Below, in pieces: positions 17,438 to 26,899 of a stretch of 64,000 bases of DNA. Below the pieces are notes generated by a model that saw only the letters and a list, made by a program, of their open reading frames with translations, did no database searches and had not been told where the DNA came from. A program made the translations under genes and the position numbers. Source of the stretch: Phycisphaeraceae bacterium (GTDB lineage: Bacteria; Planctomycetota; Phycisphaerae; Phycisphaerales; UBA1924); contig JAHBWV010000001.1 of NCBI GenBank assembly GCA_019636845.1, positions 2,418,001 to 2,482,000 on the forward strand, written 5' to 3'. The number at the start of each line of letters is the position of its first letter. Positions within the stretch are counted from its first letter, which is position 1.

Positions 17438-17920
17438 GTGGATGGAACCTCGGCATCGCCTGGCTTTGAGAGTCGGGTCCGTGCGTCGGCGCGGCGCGGG
17501 CCTTCCATCGGCGTGTGGGAGCGATTGGCGCATGTTGCGCTGGCGATGGCGTGCCTGGCCGTTCTGTGGGTGGGGCGGGGCTTGGAGCCGTCGCCTGCGG
17601 GGCACGGGTCGCATGTGCAGTTGGGCATGCCCCCGTGTGCGTGGGTTGTGCGGTTTGACCGTCCATGCCCGACGTGCGGCATGACGACATCGGTCGCGCA
17701 CGCTGCAAGGGGTGAATTCCTCAGGTCTTTGGTTGTGCAACCGGCGGGCGCGGCGTTTGCGTTGTTCTGCGCCGTGGCGTTCTGGGGATCGCTTTACATC
17801 GCTGCCACGGGGTCTGCTCTGGGGCGGCTGGTGGGTCTGCGGCTGCTGGGTACGAGGTCGCTCTGGTGCGCGGGGGCCCTGGTCGGCGTATCGTGGGCAT
17901 ACAAGTTCGTGACTTGGTGA
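17438..17920 (+). CDS. DUF2752 membrane protein
   Basis: This 160-residue protein has three hydrophobic segments and the hallmark of DUF2752 proteins, CPTCGMTTSVAHAARG, in which a Cys-x-x-Cys-Gly-Met-Thr precedes the second membrane helix. Its function is unknown; the family is common in Planctomycetes and Bacteroidetes. A TAGCGT hexamer ends six bases before GTG 17438, so this start is probably leaderless. The N-terminal 25 residues are hydrophilic and poorly conserved-looking, so a later GTG start near 17513 is possible. Confidence 0.8.
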   Translation: MDGTSASPGFESRVRASARRGPSIGVWERLAHVALAMACLAVLWVGRGLEPSPAGHGSHVQLGMPPCAWVVRFDRPCPTCGMTTSVAHAARGEFLRSLVVQPAGAAFALFCAVAFWGSLYIAATGSALGRLVGLRLLGTRSLWCAGALVGVSWAYKFVTW

Positions 17921-17968
17921 AACCGGCGATGGTCGTGGCTCGGATCGGCACCCCTCTGGAGCGTGTAC

Positions 17969-18658
17969 GTGGATAGAAGGAAGCGACATACTCGGGTGTG
18001 CGGCGTGCTTCTGGCACTGGGGTCGGCGGTGTGCGCGATGATGATCGGCGCGGGCACTGGATGCGCGGCCGTCGGCGTTGCCGCGGTTGCGGCAAAGGGG
18101 ATTGAGGAGTCGCGTCCGAAGAAGGTGAAGGCCGAGTACACTGGGCTGGTTGGGAAGTCCTATGCCGTTGTTCTGGCGGCGGACCGCTCCGTGCAGACGG
18201 AGTACCCGACGCTGGTGGCGGATCTGACGTTACGGATCAACGATCGGCTGTGGACGAACTCGGGTGCGGCGGCGGGTGTGCCTGCTCAGGAGTTGCTGCG
18301 GTATTTGTATGAGAATCCGAGCTGGACGGCTCGGCCGTACTCGGAATTGGCCGCGACGCTTGGTGTGGAGCGGCTCGTGGTGATCGATCTGAATGAGTTT
18401 CGCCTGAACGACCCGGGGAACCGATATCTGTGGGATGGTGTGGCGGCGGGGGCGGTCTCTGTGATCGAAGCGGATGGATCGGTGCCGGATGAGTTCGTAT
18501 TCCAGCGGGCGATTCGGGTTGGCTTTCCGGACGTGACGGGAGTTGAGCAGGAGCAGTTCACGGCTCGGCAGATCGCGTCAGTTTTGATAGCGAGGTTTGT
18601 GAATCGGGCAGCGTGGCTGTTCTACGACCACGAGGAAGAGGCCCAGATCAAGTATTGA
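17969..18658 (+). CDS. Putative lipoprotein, unknown function
   Basis: The protein has 229 residues. GTG 17969 has GGAG eight bases upstream, better spaced than GTG 17963. A basic N-terminus (RRKRHTR), a hydrophobic stretch and a lipobox-like AGTGCA give a lipoprotein signal with the modified Cys near residue 31. The mature part has alternating strands and helices (SYAVVLAADRSVQTEYP, LGVERLVVIDLNEFRL) resembling the fold of outer-membrane lipoproteins that carry a small nucleotide- or peptide-like domain. No family is recognised. It is followed after 23 bases by a second lipoprotein gene with similar organisation, so the two probably work together in the envelope. Confidence 0.7.
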   Translation: MDRRKRHTRVCGVLLALGSAVCAMMIGAGTGCAAVGVAAVAAKGIEESRPKKVKAEYTGLVGKSYAVVLAADRSVQTEYPTLVADLTLRINDRLWTNSGAAAGVPAQELLRYLYENPSWTARPYSELAATLGVERLVVIDLNEFRLNDPGNRYLWDGVAAGAVSVIEADGSVPDEFVFQRAIRVGFPDVTGVEQEQFTARQIASVLIARFVNRAAWLFYDHEEEAQIKY

Positions 18659-18681
18659 GAGGCGCAGACGGAGCACCACTC

Positions 18682-19359
18682 TTGACGAATGCTCTTGGAC
18701 TGAATCGTGTGTCGATGGTCTCGGCGGTGGTGCTGTGTGCCGCGGTTTGCGTGCTCGTTGCCACGCTCTCCGGTTGCAACATTGTCGCTCCGGCGTACTA
18801 CATCATCCACGGTCCTGAGAAGGTTCCGGCCGTTCACGAGCTGGACTCGAAGCGTCCGACGGTGGTGTTCGTTGACGACAGAGGGAATCGCCTGCCTCGC
18901 AGGGCAATGCGTCAGACGATCGGCGAGACGGCGCAGCAGGCGTTGCTGAATGAGAAGGCGATTGTGGACATGATCGACACGCGGGGCGCGATCGCGGCTT
19001 CGAGCCAGGATCGGGCGGGTCAGGCGATGTCGATCGTGGATATCGGGAAAGCGGTCGGCGCTGATGTCGTGATCTACGCGACGGTTGATTCGTTCACTCT
19101 GTCGACCGACGGGCAGAGTTTCTCTCCGGCGGCGACGTTGCGAGTCAAGGTGATCGATGTCACGGCGGACAAGCGGACGTGGCCTGATGAGAAGGAGGGG
19201 TATCCGCTTTCGATGGTGCTGCCGCCCAGAACCAGCGAGATCCCGAGGACCGCGGCGGAGCTGCGTCTTGCTGAGGAGGAGGTCGGCAGGACCATCGGGC
19301 TTGGTCTGGCGCAGCTGTTCTACAAGTATGAGCGAGCCCAGGGCGCATCCCGTCGATAG
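18682..19359 (+). CDS. Putative lipoprotein, unknown function
   Basis: The protein has 225 residues from TTG 18682 (GGAG nine bases upstream); ATG 18715 is an alternative start. The signal sequence ends in TLSGC, a good lipobox. The mature part contains RPTVVFVDDRGNRLPRR, a predicted helix AMRQTIGETAQQALLNE, then GKAVGADVVIYATVDSFTL and a strand-rich end. The 'G-A-D-x-V-I-Y' arrangement recalls periplasmic lipoproteins of the DUF799/GNA1162 and CsgG-like type, which is only a suggestion. It lies 23 bases after the preceding lipoprotein gene and ends 9 bases before a glycosyltransferase-like gene. Confidence 0.68.
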   Translation: MTNALGLNRVSMVSAVVLCAAVCVLVATLSGCNIVAPAYYIIHGPEKVPAVHELDSKRPTVVFVDDRGNRLPRRAMRQTIGETAQQALLNEKAIVDMIDTRGAIAASSQDRAGQAMSIVDIGKAVGADVVIYATVDSFTLSTDGQSFSPAATLRVKVIDVTADKRTWPDEKEGYPLSMVLPPRTSEIPRTAAELRLAEEEVGRTIGLGLAQLFYKYERAQGASRR

Positions 19360-19368
19360 ACTCTCGCC

Positions 19369-20451
19369 GTGGCGAACGGCTTGACAGTCATCCACGTGCT
19401 TGATCGTGGCGCGAGCGAGCGTGAGCGCGGGATGCTCGGCGATGGGGATGTTTCGGGCATTCGCGTGTGCGCTCAGTCGCTCGCCCCCCACTGTCGCCAT
19501 GTATCTTTCGACCTTGAGGGGAGGACGCTGATCAGCGCGATCGCGGGACTTCGACGCGTGCGGCGTCCGCTGGACGGGCGCGCGTTGTTCCATTGCTATT
19601 CGAGGCGTGGGGCTGCGGCGCTGCGCGTCGCGTTCGGGCGCAGGTGGCCGATTGTGCTGAGCGTCGGAGAGGAGGCCGAGTCGGTCCTGCTTCCGTTCCG
19701 GATCGCGGGGCCTGATCGTGTGATCAGGCATGGCTTTGCGAGTGGTTCGGCGGGATTTGCCTGCCTGCCGGTCGGCGATAGTGGCGGCGAGCGTGAGGCG
19801 ATCAGGGGGGCGATGGGGATTCGTGAGGATGAGTGCGTGGTCGGCGCGCTCGCGGACCCTGCGGGGGCGACGAACGCGCGGTGGCTGGTTTTCTTTGCGG
19901 GAATTCTGGTGGCCGGGGGCGTTTCGCTGACGGTGCTCGTGCCGCGGGGAGCGGCCCAGGTGCCGCGCATGAGAAGGTTCCACGCGACCACGCGGCTGAA
20001 CCTTCGGGTGCTCGTGGTGGAGAGCGGTTGTGAGGTCGGCGGGGTGGGATCTGATGCGGCGAGCGCGTGGGGAGCGTGTGATATCGCCCTGGTTCGTCCG
20101 GATGTGCATGCGACGGGTGTGAGCGGCTGGGCGATCGGGCGTGCGATCAGGCGTTCTCACATGTCGGGCGTGCCGGTGATCGCGCCTCGCGAGCTGGCTC
20201 CCGAGGCGTTGTACTCGGGAGTGCTTCAGGAGAGACTCGTTGTTTCGGCTGCGACGACGAAGCAGATGGCGAGATGCCTTTCGGTGATGATCGAGGATCG
20301 CGGGCTGAGGGTCGAGACGGCCTCGCTTGCGCGGCGAGCGGCGGAGGGGGCGATGGGGGCCGACCGGTTGCAAGAGGAGATCATCGCGGCGTACAGCGTG
20401 GGGAGTCGCCAGTGGGCAGGCACGCCCGGGACGATGGAGGTTCTTGTGTGA
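19369..20451 (+). CDS. Glycosyltransferase-like protein (GT-B type, tentative)
   Basis: The protein has 360 residues from GTG 19369. The architecture suggests two Rossmann-like halves: the first with LTVIHVLDRGASERERGML and PIVLSVGEEAES, the second with VVGALADPAGATNARWLVFF and the segment SGWAIGRAIRRSHMSGVPVIAP. The second half resembles the C-terminal part of family-4 glycosyltransferases, where GVPVIAP contacts the nucleotide sugar. The typical E-x7-E motif is not clear, so enzyme activity is uncertain. A TAGACT hexamer ends six bases before the GTG, suggesting a leaderless start. The stop overlaps the next gene (phosphatase) by GTGA, as often seen in polysaccharide clusters. Confidence 0.55.
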   Translation: MANGLTVIHVLDRGASERERGMLGDGDVSGIRVCAQSLAPHCRHVSFDLEGRTLISAIAGLRRVRRPLDGRALFHCYSRRGAAALRVAFGRRWPIVLSVGEEAESVLLPFRIAGPDRVIRHGFASGSAGFACLPVGDSGGEREAIRGAMGIREDECVVGALADPAGATNARWLVFFAGILVAGGVSLTVLVPRGAAQVPRMRRFHATTRLNLRVLVVESGCEVGGVGSDAASAWGACDIALVRPDVHATGVSGWAIGRAIRRSHMSGVPVIAPRELAPEALYSGVLQERLVVSAATTKQMARCLSVMIEDRGLRVETASLARRAAEGAMGADRLQEEIIAAYSVGSRQWAGTPGTMEVLV

Positions 20452-20948
20452 ATCAGCTCGGGCGTGATCGGAAGGGCGTGCTGTTTGTGTGCATGGGTAA
20501 CATCTGCCGCTCGCCTCTGGCGGAGGGCATTTTCATCCACCTGGCGTCGGAGCGGGGCGTTCGTGATCGCTTCCTGGTGGACTCGGCGGGCACGGGCGCG
20601 TGGCACACGGGGGAGCCGGCGGACCCGAGGTCGATCGCGGTGGCCCTGGCGCGGGGTGTGCATCTGCCGAGCATCGCGAGACAGGTCGATCCGGAGTCGG
20701 ACTTCGAGCGGTTCGACCTGATCCTGGCGATGGATAGGAGCAACCGGACAGGGCTTCTCAACCTCGGCGCGCCGAGTGAGCGTGTGCGGCTGATGCGATC
20801 GTTCGACTCGACGCTCCGTGGGGCACCCGAGGACGAGTTGGACGTGCCCGATCCGTATTACGGGCGGGGGGACGGGTTTGTGCGGGTGTACGACATGCTG
20901 CACCGAGCGACGACGGGTTTGCTTGATGAGTTGATGCGCGGGGAGTGA
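20448..20948 (+). CDS. Low-molecular-weight protein-tyrosine phosphatase
   Basis: This 166-residue cytoplasmic phosphatase has the N-terminal P-loop VLFVCMGNICRSPLAEG, containing the CX5R-S active site (nucleophilic Cys, Arg), and the general-acid motif DPYYGRG near the C-terminus. Such enzymes commonly dephosphorylate tyrosine kinases that control exopolysaccharide export. GTG 20448 overlaps the stop of the preceding gene by four bases (GTGA); the longer open frame from 20274 is not used because the family begins right before the P-loop. Substrate is unknown. Confidence 0.92.
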   Translation: MNQLGRDRKGVLFVCMGNICRSPLAEGIFIHLASERGVRDRFLVDSAGTGAWHTGEPADPRSIAVALARGVHLPSIARQVDPESDFERFDLILAMDRSNRTGLLNLGAPSERVRLMRSFDSTLRGAPEDELDVPDPYYGRGDGFVRVYDMLHRATTGLLDELMRGE

Positions 20949-21002
20949 GGGCGACGCGAGGCGACAACGCCGCGCCCGCTCGGAGGGCCGAGCCGGCCCG
21001 GG

Positions 21003-22265
21003 TTATACCTCGAGGAGGATGCGTTCGGGATTCTCGAGCTGGTCCTTGATCCTGACGAGGAAGCGGACGGCTCCCTCGCCGTCGACCATGCGGTGGTCGT
21101 AGGAGAGAGCGAGGTACATCATCGGCCTGATCGCGACCTGACCGGGCTTGTCGGGGTCTTCGACGGCGCGGTTCTTGGTGGCGTGCATCCCGAGAATCGC
21201 CGACTGGGGCGGGTTGAGGATCGGGGTTGACATGAGTGAGCCGAAGACGCCGCCGTTGGTGATGGTGAACGTGCCGCCCTGCATCTCTTCGAGCGTGAGT
21301 TTGCCGTCACGCGCCTTGGTCGCGAGCTCCTTGATGCCGCTCTCGACCTGGGCGAAGGACATACGCTCGGCGTTTCGGAGCACGGGTACGACGAGGCCCT
21401 TGGGCGTTGAGACCGCGATCGCGATGTCGGCGTAGGCGTGCTTCTGGACTGCGGGATACCCCTCGGCATCCTTGACCATGTAGGCGTTGACGGTCGGGAA
21501 CTCCATCAGTGCGTTGGCGGCGGCTTTGACGAAGAAGGACATGAACCCGAGTCCGATGCCGTGCTTCTTCTCGAAGGACTCTTTGTACTTTGCACGGAGC
21601 GCCATGATGCGCGTCATGTCCACTTCGTTGAAGGTGGTGAGCATGGCGGCGGTGTGCTGGGCTTCGACAAGGCGTTGGGCGATGCGTTGGCGGATCGGCG
21701 ACATGCGCTCGACCGTGGTCGCGCGTGGGCCGGACGGAGCGGGCGCGGGGGCTTTGGACGGTGGAGAGGCAGCAGCGGGCGCGGGGCTCTTGCCCTTGAC
21801 GAAGTCGATCACGTCTTGCTCGCGGACACGGTGGCCTGCGCCGGTGCCGGAAACCTTGGAAAGGTCGACTCCGTGCTCGGCGGCGACCTTCTTGGCGAGC
21901 GGCGTGGCGCGGATCTCGCCGTTTGCGGCCTGATCCGAGGTCTTGGCGGTGTCGGCCGCGGGGGGCGCGAGCACGCTTGTCGCGGAGCCGGACTCGCTGG
22001 CAACGGAGGTTGCGGGTGCGGCGGGCGAGCCGCCCGCTTCCATGCGTCCAACGACAGCTCCGACGTTGACGGTGTCGCCCTCTTTGGCGGCGTGACGCAG
22101 GATGCCGTCGGCGGGTGCGACGATCTCCATGTTGACCTTGTCGGTTTCGAGTTCGAGGACCGCTTCGTCGCGTTTGACGAACGCGCCGTCGGGCTTGAGC
22201 CATTTGGAGAGAACGCCGGAGGCGACCGACTCGCCAACAGTCGGGATCAGGATGTCCGTGGACAT
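21003..22265 (-). CDS. sucB: Dihydrolipoyllysine succinyltransferase (2-oxoglutarate dehydrogenase E2)
   Basis: The E2 core of the 2-oxoglutarate dehydrogenase complex transfers the succinyl group to CoA in the citric acid cycle. The 420-residue protein has an N-terminal lipoyl domain (residues 1-77, lipoyl-lysine in [10 protein letters not shown]), an Ala/Pro-rich linker, a peripheral subunit-binding domain (about 115-150, [19 protein letters not shown]) and the catalytic domain ending with the HxxxDG motif ([13 protein letters not shown]). It lies 34 bases downstream of sucA. The E3 subunit (lpd) is not in the window. Confidence 0.95.
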   Translation of the reverse strand: MSTDILIPTVGESVASGVLSKWLKPDGAFVKRDEAVLELETDKVNMEIVAPADGILRHAAKEGDTVNVGAVVGRMEAGGSPAAPATSVASESGSATSVLAPPAADTAKTSDQAANGEIRATPLAKKVAAEHGVDLSKVSGTGAGHRVREQDVIDFVKGKSPAPAAASPPSKAPAPAPSGPRATTVERMSPIRQRIAQRLVEAQHTAAMLTTFNEVDMTRIMALRAKYKESFEKKHGIGLGFMSFFVKAAANALMEFPTVNAYMVKDAEGYPAVQKHAYADIAIAVSTPKGLVVPVLRNAERMSFAQVESGIKELATKARDGKLTLEEMQGGTFTITNGGVFGSLMSTPILNPPQSAILGMHATKNRAVEDPDKPGQVAIRPMMYLALSYDHRMVDGEGAVRFLVRIKDQLENPERILLEV

Positions 22266-22299
22266 GAGGATGCTCTCGTGGAAGGGGTGCGGTCGGTGA

Positions 22300-25203
22300 T
22301 CAGCGTGATGCGGCGGCCTTGGCCTTGCCGGGCTTTGCGGCTTCGGTCGCGCGGGGCGCGGTATCGGTCGCTCCGGAGGTGGGGCCTACTGCGGCGGCGA
22401 GGATGTCCTCTTGCTCGTGCTTGTGAACGGTCTTGGACCCGACGGCGGGGCTGGCGGCGGCTCGGCGACCGATGTAGGTGAGTTCGATGCCGAGACGCGA
22501 GCGGAAGATGTCGCTGATGAAGAGGAACGCGCCGGTGTTCCGCGGCTCTTCCTGGCACCAGACGTGCTCCCTGACGTTGGGATACTTGGCGATGATGTCC
22601 TTGGCGAGCTGCTCGTGGAACGGGTAGAGCTGCTCGACGCGGACGATGGCGACGTCGGTGCGGGTGATCGCGTCTCGTCGCTCCATGAGTTCGTGCCCGA
22701 TCTTTCCGGAGCAGAAGACGATGCGATGGACCTTGGATCTGTCTGACCCGCGTGAGACGAATGCGGGATCGTCCATGATCTCCCAGAATCTGCCGGAGAC
22801 CATTTCGTCGATCGAGCTTGTCTCCTTGCGGAGATGCCCCTTGGGGGTTGCGACGATCAGGGGCTTTCGGAAGGAGCGTTTGACCTGCCTTCTCAGCAGG
22901 TGGAAGGTCTGGGCTCCGGTCGAGGGAACGACGACCTGCATGTTGTGCTCGGCACAGAGTTGCAGGAATCGCTCGATTCTGCAGGATGAGTGCTCGGGGC
23001 CCGCGCCCTCGTACCCGTGCGGGAGGAGCATCACAAGACCGGACCAGCGTTCCCACTTGGTTTCCGCGCTTGCGAGGAACTGGTCGATGATGACCTGTGC
23101 ACCGTTCACGAAATCGCCGAACTGGGCTTCCCAGAGGACAAGGACGCTGGGATCTGCCAGGGAGTAGCCGTACTCGAAGCCGAGGACCGACATCTCAGAG
23201 AGCGGGCTGTCGTAGACCTTGAATCCGGCCTGGCGGGGGCGGCCGTCGGCTCCGGGGCTTCCGACCGGATGGTCGGTGGAGGGCTCGCCCAGCTCGCGCA
23301 TGCCGTTGAGTGGCTCGTAGGGCGCGCCGGTGACTGCGTCGCGGAGGACGGCGTGACGCTGCGAGAAGGTGCCTCGGCGGCAGTCCTGGCCGGAGAGTCG
23401 GACGTGGTGTCCTTCGAGGAGGAGCGTGCCGAAGGCGAGCATCTCTGCATCGGCGTGCGAGACCGCGCCGGCCCGCCAGAGCTCGGCACGGGACTTGAGA
23501 AGGGCTTTGAGCTTGGGGTTGACGTTGAAGCCGTCCGGGATGCGGCCGAGCGTCTCGCTGACCTCGCGGATCGCTTCGATGCTGACGTTGGTCGGGACGC
23601 TCTCGAAGTTGAACTTCTGCGAGAGCCCACGCCAGCGGTCGCTGCCGGGATCGATGTTGGGATCGAAGGGCTTGCGCTTGGCGGCGGCCTGTGCGTCTTC
23701 GAGCGACTGAGAGAGACGCCCGTTGATGACGTCGATGTCGGACTGCTGGATGACGCCCGCGGCCTGGAGGCGCTTGGCGTATGAGGTCAGGGTGCTGTCT
23801 TTGGCCTTGATGAGCGCGGCGAGGATGGGCTGGGTGTACGACTGCTCGTCCTGCTCGTTGTGGCCGTACTTGCGGAAGCACCACATGTCGATCATGACGT
23901 CTTTGCGGAACGCCAGGCGGTACTCCAGCGCGATCTCGGCAACCTTGAAGACGGCGTCTGGATCTTCGGCGTTCACGTGGAGGATGGGGGCGTCGATCAT
24001 CTTGGCGACGTCGGTGCAGTAGCGGCTGGAGCGAGAGTCCTCCGGGACCGTCGTGAAGCCGATCATGTTGTTCACCACGACGTGGATGGTGCCGCCGGTC
24101 GTGTAGCCCTCGAGCTGCGAGAAGTTGAGGCACTCGGCCACGACGCCCTGACCGGCGATGGCGGCATCGCCGTGGATGAGGACCGGGACGACACGTCTGC
24201 GCTCGACATCGTTCCGGAGGCGTTGCTTCGCTCGAGTGCGGCCTTCGACGATCGGGTTCACGCTCTCGAGGTGGCTCGGGTTGCTGGCCATGGCGAGGCG
24301 GAGTGTCTTGCCGGACCTGAAGGTGCGGACGCCGGAGTAGCCGCGGTGGTACTTCACGTCGCCGGAGGCGTCGGCGAAGCCATCCTGGTAGCTGTCCTCG
24401 AACTCGGTGAAGATCTGCTCGTAGGTCTTGCCGAGGATGTTGTTGAGGACGTTGAGGCGGCCGCGGTGGGCCATGCCCATCACGACTTCTTGAACGCCGT
24501 TGTCTGCGGCGTGTTCGAGGAGGCGGTCGAGGAGGGGTATGAGCGACTCTGCGCCTTCGAGACTGAAGCGTTTCTCGCCGGGATATCGCTTTGCGAGGAA
24601 GGTTTCGAAGGATTCGGCGCGGGTGAGCTGCTCGAGGACGTGTGCCTGCTCGCCTCGGGTGAGTTTGATGCCGCCTCCGTTGCGTGAGGCCCTGGCGATG
24701 AGCCAGTCGCGTTCTTCACGGTTCTGGACGTGCATGAACTCGCAGCCGATGGAGCGGCAGTATGTGGTCTCGAGGCGATCGATGATGTCGCGCAGTCGGA
24801 TGGAGCCGGCAACTCCGACAATCGATCCGTCGACGTTTCGATCGAGGTCGGCGTCGGAAAGACCCCAGTGGGCGGGCGCGAGCGCGGCGGGGCGTTCCCG
24901 CGGACGATCGAATGGATCGAGTGCGGCGCAGAGGTGTCCGAGTTCCTGATAGGCGTGGACGAGGTGCCAGACGGCGTGCTCGAAGCTGCCGACTGCGGCG
25001 GAACCCGACGAATTGTCCGAGGATCGCGGTCCGCCGCTGGCCAGCGCGAGATCAAAGCCCTGGAAGAACGCACGCAGGTCGGGCGTGACCGAGTTTGGAT
25101 CCTGCCTGTAACGATCGAACTCGGCCTCCAGGAAGTCGGCGTTCCAGCCGTTCACAGATGGCGTAAGTGATTGCAATTGCCGCGCTTGGGTTGACCCAGC
25201 CAT
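22300..25203 (-). CDS. sucA: 2-oxoglutarate dehydrogenase E1 component
   Basis: E1o uses thiamine diphosphate to decarboxylate 2-oxoglutarate and succinylate the E2 lipoyl group. At 967 residues it is of typical length. The N-terminal segment begins with the E2/E3-contacting [16 protein letters not shown]. Catalytic features include [11 protein letters not shown] (active-site His), [16 protein letters not shown] (ThDP-Mg site) and a C-terminal transketolase-like domain with [15 protein letters not shown]. The frame runs to 25230, but ATG 25203 is preferred because GAGG lies 9 bases upstream and the family N-terminus follows. The C-terminus has a short Ala/Lys-rich extension. Together with sucB it forms a two-gene operon. 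Confidence 0.96.
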   Translation of the reverse strand: MAGSTQARQLQSLTPSVNGWNADFLEAEFDRYRQDPNSVTPDLRAFFQGFDLALASGGPRSSDNSSGSAAVGSFEHAVWHLVHAYQELGHLCAALDPFDRPRERPAALAPAHWGLSDADLDRNVDGSIVGVAGSIRLRDIIDRLETTYCRSIGCEFMHVQNREERDWLIARASRNGGGIKLTRGEQAHVLEQLTRAESFETFLAKRYPGEKRFSLEGAESLIPLLDRLLEHAADNGVQEVVMGMAHRGRLNVLNNILGKTYEQIFTEFEDSYQDGFADASGDVKYHRGYSGVRTFRSGKTLRLAMASNPSHLESVNPIVEGRTRAKQRLRNDVERRRVVPVLIHGDAAIAGQGVVAECLNFSQLEGYTTGGTIHVVVNNMIGFTTVPEDSRSSRYCTDVAKMIDAPILHVNAEDPDAVFKVAEIALEYRLAFRKDVMIDMWCFRKYGHNEQDEQSYTQPILAALIKAKDSTLTSYAKRLQAAGVIQQSDIDVINGRLSQSLEDAQAAAKRKPFDPNIDPGSDRWRGLSQKFNFESVPTNVSIEAIREVSETLGRIPDGFNVNPKLKALLKSRAELWRAGAVSHADAEMLAFGTLLLEGHHVRLSGQDCRRGTFSQRHAVLRDAVTGAPYEPLNGMRELGEPSTDHPVGSPGADGRPRQAGFKVYDSPLSEMSVLGFEYGYSLADPSVLVLWEAQFGDFVNGAQVIIDQFLASAETKWERWSGLVMLLPHGYEGAGPEHSSCRIERFLQLCAEHNMQVVVPSTGAQTFHLLRRQVKRSFRKPLIVATPKGHLRKETSSIDEMVSGRFWEIMDDPAFVSRGSDRSKVHRIVFCSGKIGHELMERRDAITRTDVAIVRVEQLYPFHEQLAKDIIAKYPNVREHVWCQEEPRNTGAFLFISDIFRSRLGIELTYIGRRAAASPAVGSKTVHKHEQEDILAAAVGPTSGATDTAPRATEAAKPGKAKAAASR

Positions 25204-25388
25204 GATGAACCTCGACGGCGAGCGAGCCACGTAACCGTGCGGGCGGCGCGCGCCAACGCTTGAACCGGGATGGTAGGCCCATCTATCGGCGGTTCGCGAA
25301 CAGGACTGGCCTGATTCTCAGACCTTTGGGGGTTTGGGCGGGAGGTGAGGAGCGACTTGGGACGGTCTTGACCCCGGTGCTGCGGCGC

Positions 25389-26276
25389 TCAACCGAACCT
25401 GCCGGTGACGTAATCTTCGGTCTCTGACAGGCGGGGGTTCTGGAAGATATCCTCGGTCGTGCCGTGCTCGACGAGTCGGCCCAGGTACATGAACATGGTG
25501 TAGTCGCTGACCCTTGTCGCCTGTTGCATGTTGTGGGTGACGATGAGGACTGTGTAACGGTCGCTGATCTCGTGGATCAGTTCCTCGATTCTGAGTGTGG
25601 CGATCGGGTCAAGGGCGGAGCAGGGCTCGTCGAGGAGGAGGACCTCCGGCTCGGCGGCGATGGCCCGAGCGATGCAGAGACGCTGCTGCTGGCCACCTGA
25701 GAGGCCGAGGGCGGACTGACTCAGGCGGTCTTTGACTTCGTCCCAGAGGGCAGCCCCCTTGAGACTGCGTTCGCAGGCCTCTTCGAGGACCTTGCGGCGG
25801 CGTTCGCCATCGATGCGGAGGGCGTAGACGACATTCTCGAAGATCGACATCGGGAAGGGGTTTGGTTTCTGGAAAACCATGCCGAGTCGCTTGCGGAGGT
25901 CGATCACATCGACATCGCGGCCATAGACCGAGGTGCCGTTCAGGCGCATGTCGCCTGTGATACGAACGCCTTCGACGAGGTCGTTGAGACGGTTGACGGA
26001 GCGGAGCAGCGTTGACTTGCCGCAGCCGGAGGGACCGATGATGGCCGTGACTTTGCCGCGGGGGACCTGGGTTGTAACGTCGTAGAGGGCCTTTGCGGCG
26101 CTGTAGTAGAGACAGAAGTTCTCGATGCTGAGAACTGGATCTCCGGAGACCACCGTCTCATGGATGACGGGCGCGGGCGTCTCGCCCCTGCGGATGCCCT
26201 CGATGACCGGGTATGAGCGTCCTGATCGCTTTGTGGGCTGCACGTTCTTCGCTGCCTCAAGCTGTGTCGTGGCCAT
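25389..26276 (-). CDS. pstB: Phosphate ABC transporter ATP-binding protein
   Basis: PstB hydrolyses ATP for high-affinity phosphate import by PstSCA. The 295-residue protein (usual 250-260) carries an N-terminal extension of about 45 residues. All ABC motifs are intact: Walker [18 protein letters not shown]-loop VFQKPNPFP (PstB-specific), signature LSGGQQQRL, Walker [14 protein letters not shown] and the H-loop VTHNM. ATG 26276 was chosen over the open-frame start at 26579 because the upstream part is low-complexity and TACCAT ends 8 bases before this ATG. No pstS, pstC, pstA or phoU is adjacent, so it is a solitary gene between sucA and the T2SS operon. Confidence 0.93.
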   Translation of the reverse strand: MATTQLEAAKNVQPTKRSGRSYPVIEGIRRGETPAPVIHETVVSGDPVLSIENFCLYYSAAKALYDVTTQVPRGKVTAIIGPSGCGKSTLLRSVNRLNDLVEGVRITGDMRLNGTSVYGRDVDVIDLRKRLGMVFQKPNPFPMSIFENVVYALRIDGERRRKVLEEACERSLKGAALWDEVKDRLSQSALGLSGGQQQRLCIARAIAAEPEVLLLDEPCSALDPIATLRIEELIHEISDRYTVLIVTHNMQQATRVSDYTMFMYLGRLVEHGTTEDIFQNPRLSETEDYVTGRFG

Positions 26277-26365
26277 GCGGATAGATGGTAGCTGCGGGTG
26301 GTCCCGTGACCGTGATCCAGAGCGTCTTTGCGCGATCCTCACAATTCGGTCGTTGCGGGGGGCGG

Positions 26366-26899
26366 TCAGCGTGGGATCCTGCCACCTACGCGGAGTTCGA
26401 GCGGCTCTCTGGAAACGACTCGGGTTCCATCGGTGAGTGTGATCTCGCAGGAGAGGCGTGCGGGCTGTGATGGGATTCGATCTGTGCCGACGGCGTTGAG
26501 ATTGAGTTCGAATCCGTACGCCGGTCCTGGCTGTGTGGGGAAGACCGCGCGACTGGTCTCGCGCGGCGCGAACGCCCATACCCCGAGCGACTGGCCCTGC
26601 TCGCCGACCAAACGGAACTGAAAGGTGGCGTCAACGGTCATTGGCAGGGCGAAGCGATTGGTGTCGCCGAAGACATAGACGATCACGCGGACGGTGTCCA
26701 CGAAGCCATTGAGGTCTCGGTCCTCAAGCGGCTCGTTGGCGACGAGTACCCGCTCTGGTTTGAGGTCGGAGGGTTGGGTGGGGAATTGAGACTGGTTCTG
26801 CCTGCGTGGGCGTGAATCATCCGAGGTGGCGCAGGCGCCAGCGAGCCCGATCGCGAGCAGAACAGCGAGAAGGACGGCGTATCGGGCGACGGGGATCAT
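26366..26899 (-). CDS. Putative lipoprotein translationally coupled to the giant secretin
   Basis: The protein has 177 residues from ATG 26899. The signal peptide ([20 protein letters not shown]) ends in lipobox LAGAC, followed by acidic Ser/Asp residues. The mature part is beta-rich: [38 protein letters not shown] and [17 protein letters not shown], an immunoglobulin-like arrangement. Its ATG overlaps the secretin stop by ATGA (26896-26899), so it is made with the secretin and is a good candidate for a pilotin- or secretin-accessory role. It has no recognisable similarity to known pilotins. ATG 26899 is favoured over the frame start at 27097 because of the signal peptide. Confidence 0.75.
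   Translation of the reverse strand: MIPVARYAVLLAVLLAIGLAGACATSDDSRPRRQNQSQFPTQPSDLKPERVLVANEPLEDRDLNGFVDTVRVIVYVFGDTNRFALPMTVDATFQFRLVGEQGQSLGVWAFAPRETSRAVFPTQPGPAYGFELNLNAVGTDRIPSQPARLSCEITLTDGTRVVSREPLELRVGGRIPR

Noticed and set aside
18622-20373. A 583-residue minus-strand open frame
   Set aside because: Basic, His/Arg-rich antisense shadow of lipoprotein and glycosyltransferase-like genes.
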